NCBI GenBank assembly: GCA_950295325.1
Contig: OX485803.1
Coordinates: 40,441,554 to 40,505,553 of the forward strand
Source of the DNA: Polytrichum commune
Taxonomy: Eukaryota > Streptophyta > Polytrichopsida > Polytrichales > Polytrichaceae
DNA: 64,000 nt
Reading direction: 5' to 3'
Shown here in pieces: positions 1 through 12,200 of this stretch (positions are counted from its first letter, which is position 1; every line of letters starts with the position of its first letter). The notes under the pieces are model-generated. The model made no database searches. It saw only the letters and a program-made list of their open reading frames with translations, and was not told the origin of the DNA. The translations under genes and the position numbers were made by a program.

Positions 1-293
1 ATTAACAAACTCATGATACAACATCACCAAAAATCGGATTGAAAAATCAAGCTTCCCTTCATTCAGTTAGGATCGTTGAAAGTGCATGTTTGTTGATTCC
101 TTAACGGGATAATATAGGCCCTCCCAACTTTGTTCACTACTGAGTGTGGAGTAACTATCAATTGAAGGTGTAGTCCAATCTCTTGTAAGCATGTGCCTTT
201 ATGGTGTTGGCTTGTTCATCCTCGCCGAACTACATAACCATCAAGTTTGGGGTCCGATTCAGAGAACGAGCCACTTACGACCCATCTACCTTA
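1..293. other. Intergenic, nothing recognised
   Basis: AT-rich sequence with no open frame or splice pattern that I can support. It ends at the left terminus of a miniature element. Confidence 0.5.
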
Positions 294-968
294 GGGCCGG
301 TTTACACTATGGACCATGAAGTCCGACCATGAAAGAGGGCCTTTTTCAATGGTTCGAGTTCATGATCCAACTTTCATGATCCGACTTTTTAAAAAATTCA
401 TTATTTTTGAAACCCTTGGCCCCTCACAAGGTGTAATCCGAATGTGGACCAAGAAGAATGACCATGCACCAAAAAATGAATGTGCTAAATGAATTTTTTT
501 TATATATGCCCAAAAAGGACATTTTTGAAAGAAAAAAAAATCTCATTATCTTGTCTTCTCTTGGGCTTTACTTGTCTTCACTTCTTGTTGAATGTGTCGA
601 AGACGTGCCTTGCAAATCTTCTCACAACAATTTTTACAAAAAAAACAAATATGGGCGATTTCATTTGTACATGTTCAATGTAAATGACATGTGACATGTA
701 CCTTGTGTTGTACATTATTTGCAACCCGCTTCACCATGTATACTCAAATTCTTGAGTTCTAGATGTCCCAAATTGTTTGATGAAACATGTAGAAGGAAGC
801 TTAAGGGGTAGGGCATGGAAGATATGGTAGATCTCATGGGCTATGATATGATCTAGGCACATAGAGGGCATACTTGCTTCTCAAGATTCATTACATCATA
901 TAGATGTTGAGAAGTGTGCCTTGTGAGCCTTACCTAGTAGGAAGAGTTGTATATAAAGCCCCCCGCAA

Positions 969-1031
<63 letters not shown>

Positions 1032-1316
1032 TAAAAAAACACATTAAAAATATTATAACGGCATTTCTCTGCCACATGCCCTTACCTTTTCCTACCAAAC
1101 CACCTCTCTTGCCTCTCGCACTGCAAAACCCATTCGACCATGTCAATGTACTAAGTAAGCCTTAAAATATGAATCGGGGACCTCGACCTTCATGGTCACT
1201 CTGCCATTTTTTTATCCTTGGTGTAAACCGAAGTGGTCCCGGGACGAGTTCAACATCCAATCAATGCTCTCACAACGCCCTGGAACGACTTCCAGGTCCG
1301 TAGTGTAAACCGGCCC
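294..1316. mobile_element. PIF/Harbinger-like non-autonomous element
   Basis: The left end reads GGGCCGGTTTACACTATGGA. The right end, read on the other strand, is GGGCCGGTTTACACTACGGA. These are near-perfect terminal inverted repeats of the same family as the elements at 24604 and 63247. The flanking triplets are TTA and TTG, so the expected 3-bp TWA target duplication has one change. The interior has a (CA)n tract at 970-1029 and no transposase. The short ORFs inside, including the Thr-His repeat one, come from the microsatellite and the termini. Confidence 0.65.
970..1029. repeat. (CA)n microsatellite
   Basis: About 29 uninterrupted CA units lie inside the miniature element at 294-1316. 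The apparent His-Thr and Cys-Val ORFs on the two strands are artefacts of this repeat. Confidence 0.95.
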
Positions 1317-3306
1317 TTGGTCGGAAAAGGTAACCGTATAAGGGCGTGTCTACCTTCTTTGAAGCAACAAAGGTTGCATATGAAATTAAGCTTACTTGAG
1401 TCCCACCCCCGCAAGCTTTGGTGCATGGCCCCCAATATGCGGCACTCCAAAAATTGGAGTTTTGGGGAGGGGAGGGGGGTGGGAGGTCTTGGTTGCAAGT
1501 GAGGCTATTCCACGGCGTGCACGCGGTCGTGCCCGAGCTTGCGATCGTCACTTTAACATTCAATCCCTTGGGAAGAGGAGCATTGTTCATTCCATACGTA
1601 GGTATGTATGTAGCATCTGCATGCATAACATTATTCAATCATGTGAGTCAGTTCCATTGACCCTGGAATAAAGCAATTATATTTGGTGGGTTGCTTGAGC
1701 ACAATAGTAGTAACATTTTGTGATTTTTCCTACATTCAAGTTGACATTTGAAATTTTGGGTGGAGTTATATTCTCAACAGTATTCACCTGAAGTATTGTT
1801 CATCCCGGACGTTATTCATAGGAAGCATTATTGTTTACACCTGACAATGTTCACTAAAAAATACTATTCCTAGAAGTGTTGTTCATTGGAAAAACCAACA
1901 GTATTCACAATATTCGTATTATTCATAATGGCATCAGTTTCTTCCCACGAAGGTGAGATGGTGGAGGCCCTTGTCATAAGCTAATTATAGAAACATAACT
2001 CAACCATAGGGATGAATAACATTATGAGAACATAATAGCTAGGCACTATAGTAAGTTAGGGATGATAGTTATGCATGCATAACATTACTCATGTGGAGGC
2101 CACACACATTTAGAAACCCAAGTTTTGAAAGGGAGTTTAGTAGGCCAAGGTAAAAAAAAATGTTGGACCTAAGTCCAAGGAGATTACTTTCAAGGTTGGT
2201 CCCTCTTTTATCAATATCTCCAACTTTGTTGGGCCATTGGGGTAGGTAGACTTGTCTTAAAACCCCAACCCAAATAAAGTCCTTTTTTTCTCTATCTCAT
2301 ATGATATTCATGATGAGGATGCCTTGCTCTCCAAAGGACTTGTAGGATGTTTATAATCAATTCACTTGCAAATCTATATACAAGAGAGCTCGGGTTGATG
2401 GTGATGGTGGTGGTAGTGGTGGTAGTGGAAAAAGAGGCTCTACCACAAACACGGACTAGGGAGAGGGTTGAGGTTGAGAGGCTAGGGGAGCACATGGAAA
2501 GACAAAGCGACGAGGAGGGGAGGGGCATGGGATCGGTGGTCAAGACTGGAGCCCTCATATGAGTTTCATTTTGAAGGGCTCTCAAATTTCAGCGTTTCAA
2601 TTGAAGGGTTGGTTCAAATCCAAGACGTCAATCCAAGAATATAGAAATGAAATACAAAAATCATATTAAATTTGTGCGTGATTTATATGGTACATGTTTC
2701 TAGTACAATGTGAAGAATTGAGAATCAACCATCTAACTCCACTTCTTGTAGTGAGAATGCCCTACACTTATTGATTCTTGTGGCGGCCAGATTGTATTGA
2801 GGACTTCAAGTGATGTCTTCATTTTCAATTTGGGGTTAAGTTTTGAGAGACTATTTTGAGAAAGGTATATTTTGAAGGGCCAAATCATGTTTGAAGGGCA
2901 TTGAAGACTTCAATGTTTTTGTCAAATTATATATATATATATATAGATATAGCACACCCTTGCATTCTGTAAAATATCTACATATTCATTTCCTATCATA
3001 CCACTATAAAAATATTGTGCAAAAACCCTAAGGCAAGGAGTTGGGGGTAGGATTCTGAGGTGGACATGCCTAATTCCAGCATAACATACTATGAGTGGTA
3101 TGTGATCCGTGTGTGTTTAGGTGTGTATCTAAGAACAGACACCAAAAAGACTTGGGGAGTTTTTTAAATGCACATCAATTGGGGATATTCAATATCAACC
3201 CCCCCCCCCTCCCCAAACCGGTTCAGGGGGCTTAGGGTATTGAGAGTTGGAGGCCATATCTCCCTCCAATCATGGAATTTATGCACTGTGTAGAAATCTT
3301 GTATGA
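1317..3306. other. Intergenic, AT-rich, no gene seen
   Basis: About 2 kb without a supportable gene. It contains a stretch of repeated 'ttcat/ttcac' words near 1760-1930 that looks like a decayed foldback element, a GGT/GGTAGT-type repeat near 2400-2430, an (AT)n tract near 2931-2946 and a poly-C run near 3199-3209. Confidence 0.5.
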
Positions 3307-3878
3307 GGGCCACTTCACACACATGACTGGAGGCCCGTGACCATTGCAATCTAAGAGCTCTCATTGGTTGAAAGGGCGGAGACTGTCCAAGTTCACTTCA
3401 CACACAAAGGTGAAGGCCTAAAGGCCCAAAGAAGACTTCATGAATGAAAAGTCTACATGGAGTCCTACATGGTGGACTATGGGTAAGGTTTCATGGTCTC
3501 CCGGAATTACGTAAATTCTGGGAGACCATGAGTTTTTTTAATGTTTTTTTCCAGCATGACAGATTTCAATATAAATTACATGTCAGATTCTAGAATAGAT
3601 TCTAGAATAGATTCCAAGATAGACAAACACCACCAAGTAATTCTCTTAAATTGATAGAGTTTGAAACATATTATATTAACCCAAATCCTCCCCTCGTTTG
3701 CCACCAACAAAATATGCAATGGTCCCACAACATGGGTTGTTCTCACTTCACACTATGCTGGAGGGCCCGTGACTACATAAAACGGCTTACCCAACACCCA
3801 TGGTACGGCCTTTGGATGAGAGTCAAGGGTCCTCACCATTACAAGATCACGGCTCTTGGCTCATGTGTGAAGTGGCCC
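3307..3878. mobile_element. PIF/Harbinger-like miniature element
   Basis: Both ends carry the 18-bp inverted repeat GGGCCACTTCACACACATGA (left) and TCATGTGTGAAGTGGCCC (right, + strand). The flanking triplets are TGA and TAA, close to the TWA duplication of this superfamily. There is no coding capacity. An internal 40-bp palindrome is listed separately. Confidence 0.65.
3490..3532. repeat. Long near-perfect palindrome
   Basis: The arms CATGGTCTCCCGGAATT and AAATTCTGGGAGACCATG flank the 4-bp centre ACGT. A transcript would form a stem of about 17 bp with a very small loop. It sits inside the element at 3307-3878. Confidence 0.8.
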
Positions 3879-4619
3879 TAAGCCCGTATTGAAGGAGCAC
3901 AAAGCGACTTGGTGGCTTTAAAAAGTTAACTAGAGCTAGCCATCACCAATAGAAATGGAGAGGGCAAAAAGGAGAAGAAGAATCCCTGCATTTGGCATGC
4001 AATATTTATGCATAGTACAAAAATGGTGGTGCCACATACAGGCTGCGTTGTATACAAAAATCTCAAAAACACCTCCCAACGCCCACCCATCCACCATCTG
4101 CGGTCACACATACAAAACAACAACAACAACAACTCCCACATTGTTAAAAAAATATTTAAAAACACATGAGGTTAGATAGATAGAAAGATAGATAGAAACT
4201 CCGGTCCCTTTTTAGCAAGGGGCCAACGTGAATAAAGTGTCCGTTCGTAATGTCAATGACCCGATGCCCACTGGACAAGGGGACATTGGGGCAATACTAC
4301 TCTCCCCTTTCGAGGATGGGCACTATAGTGACACACTATACTAGTTCCTAGCTAGCCACTAGTGCCTTGAAGATACCGGACATGGTATCCCCCCAAAGGG
4401 CTTTGAGGTACTCATACAACAAGGTCTAAGGACCCCCCACCATAGTTGGGTGGACTAAGGTGGTGAGCACCATGCCAGCATGGGGAATAGAACCCACAAC
4501 CTCCTCATTGGGGGCCATGAGCCCTAACCACCAAGCCAATGCCTGTGATGCCTTACATGAGGTTACTATACAGTGCTTTGCAAGAATAACAACATAAAGT
4601 TTGCGGTTTTTGCCACTTC
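3879..4619. other. Intergenic, no gene seen
   Basis: No open frame with coding character. It holds a short AGAT/GATA-like run near 4175-4197. The rest is unassigned. Confidence 0.45.
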
Positions 4620-4888
4620 AAAATTTCGTCAGGTTGTTTTTTTTTTTGTTTCTTGACACTTTGCAACTTTCCATAAAACACAAGCAAGCTCGAATCCACC
4701 ACAATGAACCATATGTTTCAATACATTGAGGGGTTGATCGCACCAGCCACTTCTGACAACATTCGTCAGCACCTTCGGTTGTAATAGTGTGAAAAGTGGT
4801 GGGCCAACATCTATTTCTCAACATATCCCCAATAGTTCCCAGTTGGAACCGGACAGAAAGTTTGGTGTGATTGGGGCACGAGTTGACA
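4620..4888 (-). CDS. Possible Cys-rich exon, perhaps 3' part of the subtilase gene
   Basis: This is an open minus-strand stretch preceded by a plausible acceptor (AACACCAG) at 4889. It encodes a Cys-rich segment containing EGADECCQKWLVRSTPQCIE. A CC-x-x-W/F pattern followed by a spaced Cys resembles small Cys-rich modules in secreted algal proteins (family knowledge, not searched). It lies on the same strand and downstream of the last firm subtilase exon (6231), so it may be a further exon. However, I could not find a splice path with the right phase (that exon ends in phase 0, whereas this reading needs phase 2), and no separate start is visible. Chance is possible. Confidence 0.25.
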
Positions 4889-5494
4889 CTGGTGTTAAAC
4901 ATCAACTTTCAAGGAATTCATTACTACTACGATGTTCAGATTTTTTTCAATCTTTCAGTTAGTTTTTTCTTTTTTCTTTTTTCTTTTTTTTCCCTTGGAG
5001 CTAATTCTAGCGAATAGCATAGAAATTTGGGGTAGGTCAAATTTGTTCCAACCAATCTCTTAGTTTCATAGGCGTGCATGTTTGATCATTCTAGCACATT
5101 CAAACTTTCCTCTCGGCTCTCCATTTTGCTTCAAATGACCATAAAGTGAAGTGCTCCCTAGTCACATGGGTCAAGCTCAAACTTGTGATTGAAATAGTGC
5201 AAAAGATAACTACTATAGTAAAAGTTTTACTCCTTTACATTTGAGTTCAAGTTCAAACTTGTGATTGCACCATTGCAAAGGAGGAGTCGGGCTATTGAAG
5301 GAAATTAAAAATCTCCTTTATGAGGGTACCCAAACATGTTCCATTTCTTAAGAACCTAAGTGTTCCAATGACTAAACTACTCGACAGATGCCGTTCATCC
5401 TCAAATATATGAATGTTGTAGTGACCAACATACTACGGAGTCATTTAGCCTACTTGTTGTGGGCAATTAGGAAACAATTGTCCATGTTTATGTT

Positions 5495-6240
5495 TGAGGC
5501 ACTTGCAAACAACGCTTCCTCTCCATAGTTACACATGCTTTAAACAAATTGACAACCTATAGGATTATTTTTCTATCTATACTTCTAGTGCCTTCATTTC
5601 AATCCAAGTTTGAACAGCTTGAGACTCACAAGCTTGTACCCCAAAAAACCCTATACCTAAATTTCATTTCTTAGCGCAAGACAACAAGCTTGAATATGAT
5701 TTGCGTTATCGCGCGCGCGTTCAAGTTTTACTTGCAAATAGCACTTCTTGCCAATGGCTCACATGGATAAATAAAGCGACAATCTATAGGATTTATCTAA
5801 GCTTCTAGTGCCCCCATTTCAATCCAAGTTTGAAATAGTTGTAACCCTATTTTTCTAAACCCTAAACCCTAAACTTCAAGTCTTAGCATACGACAACAAC
5901 TGCAATACAATTTGTATGAAATTGTTTATAATTACAATGGCTTATGTATGATTCCCCTACTTGCTATGAACAATTATGATACAATTATCCATATATATAT
6001 ATATATATATTCAAGTTTCACTTGCAAATTGACACTTCCTGCTAATAGGTCACATGGTTTAAACAAACTACCAACCTATAAGTTTTGTCTATGCCTCTAG
6101 TGCCCCCTTTCAATCTAAGTTTGAAACGGTTGAAACCCACAAGTTGTATTCCTAAACCCTAATCTCCAAGTCTTAGCGCAAGACAACAAACTTGAATACA
6201 ATTTTGAGTACAATTATGATTTTCACTTACAATGACATAC
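5495..6240. repeat. Three diverged tandem copies of about 230-290 bp
   Basis: Three successive units share, in order, 'acttgcaaa', 'cttcct/cttctt', 'cacatg', a 'cctata' block, 'ctagtgcc', 'tcaatc(c/t)aagtttga', and a Lys/Leu-neutral 'cttagcgcaagacaacaa' block. They begin near 5495, 5729 and 6011. The array overlaps the 3' end of the last firm subtilase exon. A telomere-like CTAAACCCTAAACCCTAAAC lies in the second unit at 5855-5874. Confidence 0.7.
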
Positions 6241-9200
6241 GTATGGTTCGCCTTTAAAGAAATTGGTCCGAGTTGAACTCCGGAACCCAAGAAGACATTT
6301 GCGCATCCCAATATATTGCCAAGTTGGGTGACGTTGTTAGCTGTTGTAATTTTCTCATACATAGAGAGTAGTATGTCGATGTCGGTGACCGTGTTATTGA
6401 TGTATACCAGTAATTTCTGCCACACAAAAAAAACACCACATTATTAGTCCACAAAATACAACTTCAACATTCCAAGTTTAAGTTAGAACCCTTTAAAAGG
6501 AGGCGGTGGATTTGCGATGTCTACATAAACCATTACATTAAGTAGCAAGCTTGGATTGACCTTCTCAAAAGGACATCCAACTGGCACGTTCCGGTTTGAT
6601 GCTCTTTCAAGAGCAAAGGTAGCATTAAGTTTGAGTTTTACTTAGGCTATTTTTAATTTATTTGGGTAGTTACTTTCAATGCTTAGAATTAATTATGTCG
6701 GTTTCTAGGACAAAACTAATGCCAAGTGGTGGTAAAGGTTCTAATCTAGGCTAAATTACTATCGAAACAAGTCTAAATAGCTATAAAGCAAACGGGAAAG
6801 TTGGTGAGGTTAAAAAGGTAGTTGCACTTTTTGGAAAAGTCTCCCGACACCTGCATTGGAAACTTCTTTGATAGCTTTTTGAAGCTTCTCTACTTGATTA
6901 ATTATCCATTAATTCACCCTTGTTGAGGTAAATTTGTGGGTACTCAAAGGGTACCTTCCAAGCATTGCTACTTAATGTTATGACTCATCCATTATGAAGG
7001 TGAAAATGTAGTGAATTGTTATGTAGCCTACAAATGCCTAATTTTAGAGAGGAGTTGGCTCTAGAAACAACATCAAAGACCATGAATTGGTATGATCGAT
7101 TTTAGTTGGAATAGGTTGACCCTCAACCTCGCGGGGGACTCGATATTATTGGAGTTGTTTTGTGGATGAAAGACAAGTTTATATAGACGCCACAAACCCC
7201 AAGCCCTTAAAGGACATGGGGTGTGTTCATACGGGATACATGACGATTTGTATAAACCCCCCCAATAACTATTGAAATGACATTCTATGTGACTTATGAT
7301 TTTGAATCCGTTTTTATTGCTATCTAAAGAGGAAGTGGAAATAGAGTAAATGTGATAATGATGATTAGATATACATCATATGTATTTGAGTCTTTTAGGT
7401 TATTTTATATGAGCTCATTGCCCCTAACTACCCATTCTACATGTGTGTATGCTTCAATTAGAATAATTCATATGGTATGTATGGGTCAATTATAGAGAGG
7501 GTCATTATTCACACTTCTAGCTAAATACATCAATAAGTAATCAAAGCTCCTACATGCCTAACAAGCCCATATGTGCCAAATGGATTTTTGTGGGTTTTGC
7601 TAACTTAAAGTCGGTCTATGATTTTTGGGTATCTTAGTATGTTAGGTGTTGTGAGATTTTTGGTGAAACTGAGTAGATATGATACCTTGGATTTTTTCAA
7701 TGTCTCATTGGTGGGGAATTATGGTGTGTATGCTCTCCCAACTACTTGGTTTTGGGAGATTTAGAGTGTTAATTGTTGGGAGCCATATCCCCCATCAAAA
7801 TATTAGAATTCGATTTGACAATGTCCAAGTTCCATAACAAGGGCCCTTGAAAAAATCAAAATGTGGAACTCAACATGCATGTAAGTGTGTCGCAACCTTT
7901 TTGGTGAATAGTGACAACATACTTTTTGGAAGATTGCACTTCCTCACATCTACGTAAAATCACTTGGGAAAAAAATTGACGAAGATTTTGTATCATCCAA
8001 TGTAAAGAGTGAAAATACACAATAGGTATGAACATGCTAAAAGAGTTTCAAAAGCTTGTTACTTGGTAAGAAATGGCCCATTATTCTTGTGAATGAGACC
8101 GTCAAGGGGTCCTTCTCATGGAGGCTTAACAATGTTATGTCTCAAGTTAACATACCTTGTTGTGGTGTTATTCCAACATGTACAAAATGTGGTGCTCAAA
8201 CACGACATATTTGGGTCATTTCCAAGTGCATCAAATACATGTATCATCAATGCACGTGTGTATAATGAATTGCCTCTACAAGTCCTTGCACGGTGATGGG
8301 GATAAGTAGGAGAATCTTGGGGTTCATGGCGTCCATGTAACCTCATCCAACATGATTATAAGGGCTATTGTAGAAAAAACTTCCCTATAATGTTGAGGGT
8401 CGATTTATTCCAATTGGAGTCTACTAATCTAATTCAAGATTCTTAATGCTATTTCCGGAGTCAAATGGTCTCAAAATAGTTGTTATTATAATATAGAATA
8501 GTTTGTTATGTTTTCACCATGCCAATGAACGAGTTTACGTAGACACCACGAATCACTGCACCAAATATAGTGTTTAACGTCATTGTGGTAACTTTTCTAG
8601 TGACACTTCTTATGAATAACTTTACACATACTATCATCCCAACTTACTTTTAGTTCATTCAAAGCCAATCGTTAGAACAAATTTTGGTGTATTATGCATC
8701 CTAACATTTATGGGTGTCATGGGTGATTGAAATTTGGATGAAACCCCGCTTAGTAAGTGACATGTATTTGGCAACATTGTTACCCCACAATAACTTTAAA
8801 AATTCAGCAAGGAATGACAAATAATGTTAGGTTTGCATTTAGTGTTGGTGACACTACACGGGCGGTTCACAATTAGTATTGAGCAAAACAAATAGAATCG
8901 GTGACACACTAAACACAATAAATGTTTAGTGTAGCCGGTAAGTTAGTAAGAGAGTGCCGTTACCATATTTGAAGTCGGGGTGTATTGGTAGACAACGTCG
9001 GATCCGGGGTAGTGGCAATAGTCCATGCTCGTGTCATATACATTTTGGTATAACATGGAGTTGTCAATATGATCAAAAGGCAACCTCGGAATTATGACGG
9101 GATTTTGAAACGTTTGGCCACACGGATTGGCGGGTGTGGGCCTACAAATCTCTGCTCACAAACCACACCATCAAATTGTTCAAGTTGCATATAAATTTGT

Positions 9201-12200
9201 GAACTAGGCCATACATTGAGGACCACTTCACTCTATGGCCGCCCAAGTCGAGAGGCCGTGGGAATGAATTGCCAACCTTCGTTGACAGTCCAAAGAAATG
9301 GGCTGAAAATAGACAATCAAATATAGGTATTGGAGCCTTCAGCCGGGCATAGTGTGAAGCTTCTAAAGGTCAAGCCCAAAGTCCAAAGGAAGAAGGAGCA
9401 TCCCACTTTATTCCTTGCCCAAAACAACCCCTCCAACCTAACGGTCAAGATATTGTCTGTTTTTTTTTTTTTTTTCTATGAAAAAAAATCAACAGCCTCT
9501 CGAACATAGTTTGGGTTTCCATTCCTGTCTGACCCAAACTTCCTTTGAGAGTCCGTCGCCTTGGTCAAAAAGTATTGTCATGTAGGCATTTGGAGAGTGA
9601 CGGCCTTTGGACTTCGGCCTCTAGTGTGAAGGGTCGAGAGGTCGAATTCTTGGTTTCTTGTAATCTGATTGGTGGAAATCGACGGCTTCTTGATCTTCGG
9701 CCATAGTGTGAAGTAACCCTAAGACCCTATGTCTTTCGAGGGTTAAGGTTGGTGGGTCTTAGATGCTTACTTGTTCTGATTAACTACCCACTCCTCCTTA
9801 TATTAATGAAACATGTGGCTCGCATGAGATACTTAGCATATCCAAATTGAGATTGTAGGACAGTTCTTCATAGTTTTTGGAGCTCACATGAACTTCTTAT
9901 TCATTATCAAAGTGAAGATTCTTGTGCCAGTTAGTCGGTCAATTAGGTACCCACTCCCCCTAATTATGTCGATGACTATTAAGTCTAAACTGGTTATCAT
10001 ATACCGAACACATACTTCAATTTCACATGTGTCTTTCTAGTACTTGATCTTGATGCCACACCTAACCACAAATCACTCAAATATATGTGTCCGACTAAAA
10101 GAAGTACACGAATTATGCAGATCTACCTTAGGTGTTTATTGCTTGAAAACATGTGAATTTTGTATAGTTTGAGAAACTAAGGGCCATTTTACACACGTGA
10201 CCACGGTCATTTAGGATTTCTCAACAGTCTGAATCCATGACCAAGACTTAAGACCGAAACCAGGACATTGTTGTTGTTGTTGTGTGTGTGTGTGTGTGTG
10301 TGTGTTTTCCTTATTTAAAAAAATTGGTTTGGCTTTACCAGGACTCCAGGCCAGGATTGAGCCTTGGGGAGATAGATTGTATCGAGGATCTTGGCTTGTG
10401 AAAATATAGAATATTGGTGAACCATGACCGAAAAAATCTGTGGGGCAGCATCCAAAATTTCAATCCATGTCAATTTCTCCACATTTCATAACACACTTTA
10501 GTAAGCACTATAGAAAATATTGTGGAAAAAGAACCACAGTCATATTTTCATTGCAGTTCTTTTGACCATCCTAATATGCAGGCATTAAATGATTGCATTT
10601 TTAATTTTTTTTGGGTTTACCAACTAAATTTTTAGGAATTTGGGGCATTGTAATATACTCTTGGAAAGGTCTTAAAATTTTATTTTTAACGGTGTATTAT
10701 GTGCCCCCAAATTTTTGAAATTTCAGTTGCAGAACAAAAAAAGAAAAATATGCAGTTGTTTAGTGACTATAATTCAGGGTGGTCAAAAGAACCACAATGG
10801 GAAAACAACAATGGTTTTTTTTTCGCAATGTTTTCTGCTAGTGAAGTTTGATATTTGCTACCACTTGAATGTAAACAAACCACACTTACATGTGCAATTA
10901 GTGTTGCCTCCTTACCCTATACAAATTATCTTGGGTTAAATCATTTCACAAAAACTTATAACTTTGTTTATCCATCCATATGGCAACCATAGTTGGAACA
11001 CATTTCATGCATTTTGTTATTGTGGTAATAAATACTCAAGATAATATGAAATGTCAATAAATCAGCATAGGGCAACCTAATTACACATATCATTGTACAC
11101 ACTAGTAGAAAAGTATGCCCGGAAAAACCGCAACCGACATTGGTTGCAGTCCTTTTGACCAGCCTGATATGCAGTCGCTAAACAACTACAGTCTTTTTCT
11201 TTTCATTTCTCAACTGCAATTTAAAAACATTTGGGGCGTGTAATATACCGTTGGAACGGTATTTTCAAGACCTTTCCAACGGTGTATCACATGCCCCCAA
11301 ATTCCTAAAATTTTAGTCACTAAACCAAAAAAGAAAATATGCAGTCGCAAATCATGTTGCTCAAAAGAACCACAATCGATTTTGGCCATGGTTTTTTTGG
11401 GCATAGTTTTCTACTAGTGACACTAAAGTGATTTTGCGTAACATTAAAGTTGGTGTGACATGTGAGATAGAGTGATCTTCATGCCTTGCCATGTAACACC
11501 AAGTGTCACAACCTCTTTAGTTGCCACCCAGTGATTGCAAGACAACTAATGTGGGTCAACGATGAATTGATTAGTGTGGTCCACATTGAATCAAATATTT
11601 AGTGTTATATGTCCATACAAAAGTCGTCAAATTGTAATGTTTATAGACAGCCTAAATATTTCTTCACAATTAGAGAACGTATGGCATTTCTACATTTTGG
11701 AAGTATTGTTGGCTTACCAGTTTGATTGTAAAGAGTAAGAGTAAGAGTTTGTGCCACCGACCAAGTTGCATCATTTGCAAAAAATAGGCGACTGGGTGTG
11801 AAATATCCTGCAGCATAATTTGGGCATAACTTTCACAGTGGTAAGAAAAAGAAAAAAGAAAAAGAAAAAAGAGGAAGTAATAACTTAGGTGTTCAAGCAC
11901 CAACATGAATGTGAGCTTGTTCTCTTTGTATTGATCATGTGTACGACCAAGATGCAATATAAGGTGTATTTCCATCATTATAGAGGCTAGGCTTAATTCT
12001 CATAGTGGAATAAGATATATGCGGTATGCCTTTAATCTAAGTCAACGGCACCTCAATGAACCAACGTAGAAAGTTATTTCTTTGAACCTCCACACCAACT
12101 CCGAGCATGCACCAAAATATTACCAAACATAAAAAATATTGCATGCAAAAACAACCCGACTCCGACCAGTACTCTAGTTTAATCATAAGGTAACTCTAAG

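Noticed and set aside
934-1165. Poly His-Thr and Cys-Val proteins
   Set aside because: These are translations of the (CA)n microsatellite on both strands.
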